Below, piece after piece: positions 7,470-12,163 of a stretch of DNA of 12,163 nucleotides. The stretch's first letter is position 1. Each line of letters starts with the position of its first letter. The notes under the pieces were generated by a model, which was given only the letters and a program-made list of their open reading frames with translations, was not told where the DNA came from and did no database searches. The stretch comes from Deltaproteobacteria bacterium (GTDB lineage: Bacteria; Desulfobacterota; Desulfobacteria; Desulfobacterales; SURF-7): NCBI GenBank assembly GCA_019307665.1, contig JAFDJC010000078.1, positions 1 through 12,163 on the forward strand, given 5' to 3'. The translations under genes and the position numbers were made by a program.

Positions 7470-8548
7470 ATATTCCGGAACATTCAACTGAAAAAAAGGA
7501 AAGCAGTTTAAGGCTTGTTGCCTGGGAAACCACAAGAAACTGCAATCTGTCATGCAAACACTGCAGGGCTTCTGCCACCATGGGCCCCTATTCGGGCGAA
7601 CTGGACACATCGGCATCATTGAAACTCCTAGATCAGATAGCTCAAGTAGGAAAACCCATTGTAATACTCACCGGCGGCGAGCCCTTGCTGCGTGAAGATA
7701 TTTTCGAGGTCGCAGGTTACGGCACATCAATTGGCCTGAGGATGGTAATGGCGCCCAACGGAACCTTAATCACAAAACCAATTGCAGAAAAAATGGCAAA
7801 AGCTGGAATCGCCCGGATCAGTATAAGTCTTGACGGGGCAACTGCCGAAAGCCATGACAAATTCAGGGGTGTGAAAGGCGCGTTTGAAGGTGCTCTTTGC
7901 GGCATCCAATATGCAAAGGATGCAGAAATTGAATTTCAGATCAATACAACGATTACCAAAACAAATCTTGATGAAATCCCGGCGATACTCGATTTGGCAG
8001 TTAAGTTAGAGGCAGCGGCCCACCATATTTTTCTTCTTGTACCAACAGGACGCGGCAAATACATCGTTGATCAGGAAATTACTGCAAGGGAATATGAGAA
8101 TACCCTGAACTGGTTTTATGATCAGCGTGACACGGTTCCACTCCAGCTTAAAGCAACATGCGCTCCACACTATTATCGCATCTTAAGGCAGAGGGCCAAA
8201 GAAGATGGAAAATCCGTAACCTTTAAAACCCACGGACTCGACGCTGTCACCAGGGGGTGCCTGGGCGGTATTGGCTTTTGTTTTATATCGCATACCGGAA
8301 TCGTTCAGCCGTGCGGTTTTCTGGATTTAAACTGTGGTGATGTCACTAAAAATAAGTTTCCGGATATCTGGAACGATTCTGAAATTTTTCATTCCCTTCG
8401 CGACTACGGTCAACTTAAAGGAAAATGCGGACAGTGTGAATTCAGGAGAGTTTGCGGCGGATGTAGAGCCCGGGCCTTTGAAGCCACAGGCGACTACCTT
8501 GCCGAAGAACCACTTTGCACTTATCAGCCGCAAGTACTCAGTGTTTAA
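7466..8548 (+). CDS. ahbD: AhbD-type radical SAM heme b synthase
   Basis: AhbD performs the last step of the siroheme-dependent pathway: oxidative decarboxylation of two propionates of Fe-coproporphyrin III to vinyl groups, giving heme b. The radical SAM motif is CNLSCKHC (Cys26, 30, 33), and GGEP is at 71-74. The middle block HHIFLLVPTGRG and the block LKATCAPHYYRILRQRAKE match my memory of AhbD proteins. C-terminal cysteines (265, 272, 283, 290, 321, 324, 330, 333, 351), including CGQCEFRRVCGGCRAR, should hold the second iron-sulfur cluster. The length (360 aa) is normal. The ATG lies inside ATGA with the hemB stop; the weak ribosome binding site there suggests translational coupling. Its 3' end overlaps the convergent radical SAM gene by 11 bases. 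Confidence 0.9.
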   Translation: MNIPEHSTEKKESSLRLVAWETTRNCNLSCKHCRASATMGPYSGELDTSASLKLLDQIAQVGKPIVILTGGEPLLREDIFEVAGYGTSIGLRMVMAPNGTLITKPIAEKMAKAGIARISISLDGATAESHDKFRGVKGAFEGALCGIQYAKDAEIEFQINTTITKTNLDEIPAILDLAVKLEAAAHHIFLLVPTGRGKYIVDQEITAREYENTLNWFYDQRDTVPLQLKATCAPHYYRILRQRAKEDGKSVTFKTHGLDAVTRGCLGGIGFCFISHTGIVQPCGFLDLNCGDVTKNKFPDIWNDSEIFHSLRDYGQLKGKCGQCEFRRVCGGCRARAFEATGDYLAEEPLCTYQPQVLSV

Positions 8549-9797
8549 TAGGTTTTTTTGGGAATCCCATGCGTTTGTAAAATTCGGGAAGTCTTTTTTT
8601 GTCGTAAGAAGGGCACTCATCAAGTATTTCTTTTGTTGCTTGCTTTTTAAGGGGCCATTCATTTGATTTTTTTGCAAAAATAAAATCGTTACTTAGATTC
8701 GCATAACATGAACAACCGGGAGTGCAGAAATTTCTGCTTGTTTCATCCCAGATGTCCTTAATTGGTTTTTCATGGATATTTCCAAATGAAAGCATTGTAA
8801 AATCACAAGGGCATACATTTCCCTGGGAATCTATAAACATATAGTTAAAACCTGCTCCGCATCCATAATATTTTTCGCCTTCAAAAAAATCATAAGCAAA
8901 AACACCTGGATAACCTTTTGTCTTTGTGCATTTCTTCTGAATCTCAAAAATCGTTTCAACATTTTCAGGGGTCAGTTTCTCTTCAGGTTTTGTTGTGAGC
9001 TTTCCGCTTAATATGGGGGAAGTGAGCCTCATGTCATTAATTCCAAGGTCCTTAAAAAAGTCAATAACCTTAAAAATTTCAGGACGGTTGCTGACGAGTG
9101 TTTTGTCAGGTACAAAGGAAACAGCGACATAAAAACCCTCATCCTGGAAAAGTTTAATTGCGTTTAAGGCATAATCGTAAATACCTTCTGTTCTCCTTCC
9201 TTTATCGTGGACTTCTGCTTTGTAATGATCAAGACTTATCACAGGGATTTCAAGTCCTGCATCTTTCAATCTTTTAACACGCTCTCTTGTCAGTTTGTAG
9301 CCTGTTGTAAACATAATAGGCATAGATCTTTCATCAACTGATGCAATAATTTCTTCAAGGTCATCACGTAAAAGTGGCTCACCTCCGGTAAATCCAATAA
9401 CGCTTACTCCTAAATCCTGGACTTCTGATATGGCTTTTTTTATCTGATCAAGCGTAAGAATGTCCTTTTTTGATCTGTCGGAAAAAGAACAATGCCAGCA
9501 GTCGCAAGGGCACTGTGGTGTAATGGCAAAATTTGTTACAACTGGAAAAGGAGTCCCGGAAGTTATGGTGACAACGCCTTTAAGAAAACGATCATACGCA
9601 AGGGATGGAAAGAACGGAGTAAAAGTATTTGAGAAAATTTTATCCCCTATTTTTGTAAGCTTGCCTTCCTTTGAAACATAGTTCATGGCAAGCTTCTGCT
9701 TTAAAGTAAGGGGTGAGAGTTCTTTGTTCATGCCCATTTTAAGAGTTGCAACAAGCCTTTTAATCCCGTAAAGCTGAGTTCCGTTATGTTTTCTCAT
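8538..9797 (-). CDS. Radical SAM/SPASM-like protein of unknown function
   Basis: This is a radical SAM enzyme whose reaction I cannot name. The cluster motif is CPCDCWHC (Cys96, 100, 103 as CxxxCxxC, with an extra Cys98 inside), then GFTGGEPLLRDD (GGEP at 138-141). A C-terminal cysteine group (Cys313, 329, 331, 358, 362, 364, 395), with GNVCPCDF and FGNIHEKPIKDIW, looks like a SPASM/twitch auxiliary-cluster domain. About 90 residues with no cysteine precede the radical SAM core, longer than in AhbC or AhbD. The ATG at 9795-9797 is supported by GGAG (CTCC at 9807-9810 on the + strand), nine bases upstream. It lies 39 bases after the phosphofructokinase gene on the same strand, a likely operon. 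SPASM proteins often act on peptides or cofactors, but no precursor peptide gene is seen beside it. Confidence 0.88.
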   Translation of the reverse strand: MRKHNGTQLYGIKRLVATLKMGMNKELSPLTLKQKLAMNYVSKEGKLTKIGDKIFSNTFTPFFPSLAYDRFLKGVVTITSGTPFPVVTNFAITPQCPCDCWHCSFSDRSKKDILTLDQIKKAISEVQDLGVSVIGFTGGEPLLRDDLEEIIASVDERSMPIMFTTGYKLTRERVKRLKDAGLEIPVISLDHYKAEVHDKGRRTEGIYDYALNAIKLFQDEGFYVAVSFVPDKTLVSNRPEIFKVIDFFKDLGINDMRLTSPILSGKLTTKPEEKLTPENVETIFEIQKKCTKTKGYPGVFAYDFFEGEKYYGCGAGFNYMFIDSQGNVCPCDFTMLSFGNIHEKPIKDIWDETSRNFCTPGCSCYANLSNDFIFAKKSNEWPLKKQATKEILDECPSYDKKRLPEFYKRMGFPKKPIKH

Positions 9798-9836
9798 TTA
9801 TGTTTTCTCCAAATTATTTTAATTCAAATCGCCGGA

Positions 9837-11945
9837 TCAAATCTCAATTCTTCCATTGGCCAGGGCATTTAAGAGAAGTGTTATCGGTCTGTCTTCTTCG
9901 CTTTTTCCTGTGAACCGGATAGGTCCCGGGCTTCTATAATGGTCCTCTCCCGGCGTCGCTGCCAGCCATTTTTCCCTTAACGCCTTGACTGTTTTAAAGG
10001 AGGTGGAATTAATATCCACTACACTTTTCTCAATTACAAGGGATAGCTTTCCTCCTCTTTCTTCAAGGTGCATCAGGGGGGCAATCGGAATGCCGATCGG
10101 CTCCCATTCCGAAAAATCCAGCTCCAGATTTTTAATCGCCGCCATCTGGCCGGTGGCACCGTTTGCAATCAGGGAGAATACAGTCAGTCCTAAATTATAT
10201 GTGTAGTTGCAGTCAAAACAGCTGGGATCGCTTCCTCGGCCATCATAGCCATAAAAATGGGTTTGTGTTTTTAGGTTTGGAACTGATTTTTTAAAGATTT
10301 TCTGTATAGCGTCAGGTATCTCTTCTTTTTTCTTTAATGCACGGGCGTTAGACAGGGCCTGCCTTAGTGTCTTTATCGAAATAATAGATTCTTTAACAAG
10401 AAGGTATTCTGTTTTTCCATAGTTCTTGAAAAGTATCGGCCCGAAAAAGTCAGGATCAAGATCTTCAGCCTTGAGTGTCTGTATGTAATAGGACTCCTGA
10501 ATGCCGATTTTGTATATACCTTTTTCTTTTAAAAAATTAAGGTAGTCTTTAACGAGTCCCATGATTATTTTATCTGTTTCAACAAGAGAGAACTGAAAAT
10601 TTCCGTGACTGTCTCTTTCAGTAAGGAGCCCTTCCTGGAAGAAATCAGGCATGTCGTTGAACAGATCATCATCCCTTGTATTCCATACTGAGATGCAGCC
10701 CTCCTCCCTCGACTGCCTTGCCAGCCTTCTGAGATAATCAAGCTTGTCTTCAAGCAGAAGAAATTCCGCATGAAAACTTTTATCATGCATCTGATTATAT
10801 TCTACAATAATGACATTCAGTTTTGTTATGAATATCTGTATTTCATTGATAAACTCGAGAACTCCCTCGGGGATTACAAGAACACCGTAATTTTTTCCGA
10901 CCGCCGCCCTTCTGGTAATACCGTCGCAGATCATTCTCGACAGATGCCGCAGAGTCATTCCAAAGGCTGTATAATCTATTGTGTTATTTTGCTCTGCCTT
11001 TTTAATTCTTTCTTCATCTATATAATCAGCGAGGTCTTCACCTATGAGCGTCATGTTGGCATGGGTCTGCAAGGCAACTTCAAATGCAAGATGACTGGCG
11101 ACCCGCCCCATTACTTTGCATATATGCCAGTATTTGACATCCGAACTACTGTCAGTACACAGGTTGCTGATTTCTTTGGAGAAGGCTCGCGCAGCAGTAT
11201 GAAAACCAAACGACATGGCGCATAAAACTTTGCCGTTCCTGTCTCTAACCTGAATATCGCCATCAATTGTTTTTGGGACGCCTATGACCTGGACTCCATC
11301 GTCAGCTAGTTCCTGAGCCAGGAATGCTGCATTTGTGTTGGAGTCGTCACCTCCGACGATGACAAGCGCATCAAGGGCGAGTTCTTTGCATGTCTCCCTT
11401 GACAGTCTCATTTTATCTTCAGTATCAATTTTAGTACGCCCTGTCTTGATCATTGAAAACCCGCCAATGTTCCGGTGGCGATCAACAAGTTCTTTGGTAA
11501 GCTCGATGGTAGTATTTTCAATAATGCCGTCAGGACCGAGAAGAAAACCATAGATTTTCGTTTTTGGATTTACCTTTTTTGCCGCATCAAACAGGCCTGC
11601 AATTACGTTGTGCCCCCCCGGTGCAGGACCGCCTGAAAAGACAATGCCAATATTCCGGTGCCGGCTGAATTTTTCTTTAAAGAGTTCATCAGGAGAATCT
11701 ACACTGCAAATACTTTGTACTTTATTATTTACAAGGCTCGGAAGCTGTTTATTTGCTTCTCTGTCAATATCAAAGCTATATTCTTCAACATTTTTCAGAG
11801 TCGTATACGGATTTTTGAAAACATCGCACACCGGCGGCATATAGTTTCTTCTTTCAAGAAGTTCCGGGTTGACATTTCCTGTAACACTTTTTACTTCAGG
11901 GCGGTTAAGAAATTCTTCAATGTTGACTGCCTCCTTCTTCGCCAT
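9837..11945 (-). CDS. pfp: Pyrophosphate-type 6-phosphofructokinase, long form
   Basis: This enzyme interconverts fructose 6-phosphate and fructose 1,6-bisphosphate. Diagnostic motifs are GGPAPGGHN (105-113), GGDDSN (198-203), PKTIDGD (224-230), CKVMGRVASHLA (276-287), IPEG (358-361) and YGYDGRGSDPSCFD (565-578). The second Asp in GGDD, where ATP enzymes have Gly, is the mark of pyrophosphate-dependent enzymes, so the reaction should be reversible and serve both glycolysis and gluconeogenesis. At 702 aa it is longer than the usual roughly 550-aa plant/spirochaete-type enzyme, with added sequence mainly in the middle and C-terminal parts. The frame is open to an ATG at 11996, but GGAGG at 11954-11958 picks the ATG at 11943-11945 (MAKKEAVNIEEF). 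An unknown radical SAM gene follows 39 bases downstream. Confidence 0.93.
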   Translation of the reverse strand: MAKKEAVNIEEFLNRPEVKSVTGNVNPELLERRNYMPPVCDVFKNPYTTLKNVEEYSFDIDREANKQLPSLVNNKVQSICSVDSPDELFKEKFSRHRNIGIVFSGGPAPGGHNVIAGLFDAAKKVNPKTKIYGFLLGPDGIIENTTIELTKELVDRHRNIGGFSMIKTGRTKIDTEDKMRLSRETCKELALDALVIVGGDDSNTNAAFLAQELADDGVQVIGVPKTIDGDIQVRDRNGKVLCAMSFGFHTAARAFSKEISNLCTDSSSDVKYWHICKVMGRVASHLAFEVALQTHANMTLIGEDLADYIDEERIKKAEQNNTIDYTAFGMTLRHLSRMICDGITRRAAVGKNYGVLVIPEGVLEFINEIQIFITKLNVIIVEYNQMHDKSFHAEFLLLEDKLDYLRRLARQSREEGCISVWNTRDDDLFNDMPDFFQEGLLTERDSHGNFQFSLVETDKIIMGLVKDYLNFLKEKGIYKIGIQESYYIQTLKAEDLDPDFFGPILFKNYGKTEYLLVKESIISIKTLRQALSNARALKKKEEIPDAIQKIFKKSVPNLKTQTHFYGYDGRGSDPSCFDCNYTYNLGLTVFSLIANGATGQMAAIKNLELDFSEWEPIGIPIAPLMHLEERGGKLSLVIEKSVVDINSTSFKTVKALREKWLAATPGEDHYRSPGPIRFTGKSEEDRPITLLLNALANGRIEI

Positions 11946-11953
11946 TATGATAT

Positions 11954-11958
11954 CCTCC
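11954..11958 (-). promoter_or_regulatory. Ribosome binding site that fixes the pfp start
   Basis: Read on the - strand this is GGAGG, eight bases before the ATG at 11943-11945. It decides the start codon against the upstream in-frame ATG at 11996, which would also overlap the stop codon of the GGDEF gene. Confidence 0.8.
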
Positions 11959-11995
11959 GCTATATATGTTGAAACTGTTATATTTCGTTCAGGCA

Positions 11996-12163
11996 CTATT
12001 TAATTTCAATTCTATTACGACCGGCATTTTTGGCTGTATACATCGCCTGATTCATTCTTGAAAAGACCTCCTGGTGATTTTTATCGCCGGGTACAGCTTC
12101 AGTTACGCCAAGACTAATGGTTATTCTTACAGTTTCTTTTCTATGTAGAAATTCGATGTTCTC
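11996..12163 (-). CDS. GGDEF-domain diguanylate cyclase, C-terminal fragment
   Basis: The last 55 codons of a gene that continues beyond the right window edge; the stop is TAG at 11996-11998. The visible peptide contains VRITISLGVTEA, then FSRMNQAMYTAKNAGRNRI, the standard end of GGDEF domains (the I-S-x-G-V strand and the A-x-Y-x-A-K-x-x-G-R-N-R helix/turn). Such proteins usually make cyclic di-GMP from two GTP. The GGDEF signature itself is outside the window, so activity and any sensor domain cannot be judged. The gap to the pfp start is 50 bases on the same strand, so read-through into pfp is possible. Confidence 0.85.
   Translation of the reverse strand, partial: ENIEFLHRKETVRITISLGVTEAVPGDKNHQEVFSRMNQAMYTAKNAGRNRIEIK

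Noticed and set aside
8334..8666. Open frame of 110 codons on the + strand across the end of ahbD
   Set aside because: It overlaps ahbD and the opposing radical SAM gene in another frame, with no motif and no ribosome binding site.
11946..11996. N-terminal extension of the phosphofructokinase to an ATG at 11996
   Set aside because: The strong GGAGG at 11954-11958 serves the ATG at 11945, and the longer form would overlap the GGDEF stop codon without its own ribosome binding site.

Overview
The window looks like a chromosomal segment from a sulfate-reducing or related anaerobic member of the Desulfobacterota (former Deltaproteobacteria). The support is the siroheme-dependent ahbC-hemB-ahbD heme-gene arrangement, a PPi-type phosphofructokinase, an NtrB/NtrC-type two-component pair, modest GC, and a long imperfect palindromic repeat of a kind I recall from Desulfobacteraceae-like genomes. 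The assignment is inferred from gene content only.

Layout. Bases 1-187 hold the end of an rRNA operon: a 5S rRNA gene and a strong intrinsic terminator. Next, on the + strand, come a membrane histidine kinase (287-1831) and an overlapping sigma-54-type response regulator (1821-3227). After an 84-base gap there is an unusual ClpX-like AAA+ protein (3312-5102). Only about ten bases separate it from a radical SAM enzyme identified as AhbC (5114-6298). A palindromic repeat of about 124 bases (6297-6420) starts at the ahbC stop codon. It is followed by a perfect 16-base palindrome (6425-6440), then hemB (6489-7469) and ahbD (7466-8548), which overlap by four bases. On the - strand, converging on ahbD with an 11-base 3' overlap, are a radical SAM protein of unknown function (8538-9797), a long pyrophosphate-type phosphofructokinase (9837-11945) and the C-terminal end of a GGDEF protein (11996-12163, cut by the window edge).

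How the genes work together. HemB makes porphobilinogen, which leads by way of uroporphyrinogen III to siroheme. AhbC and AhbD catalyse the last two steps of the alternative heme route (12,18-didecarboxysiroheme to Fe-coproporphyrin III to heme b). The siroheme-making and AhbA/B functions are not in this window. The ClpX-like gene is probably co-transcribed with ahbC, so it may serve heme enzyme maturation or turnover, but this is only inference. The phosphofructokinase and the unknown radical SAM gene form a second probable operon.

The most unusual items are the remodelled ClpX-like ATPase joined to the heme cluster, the palindromic element plus operator-like palindrome between ahbC and hemB, and the uncharacterised radical SAM protein paired with the phosphofructokinase.
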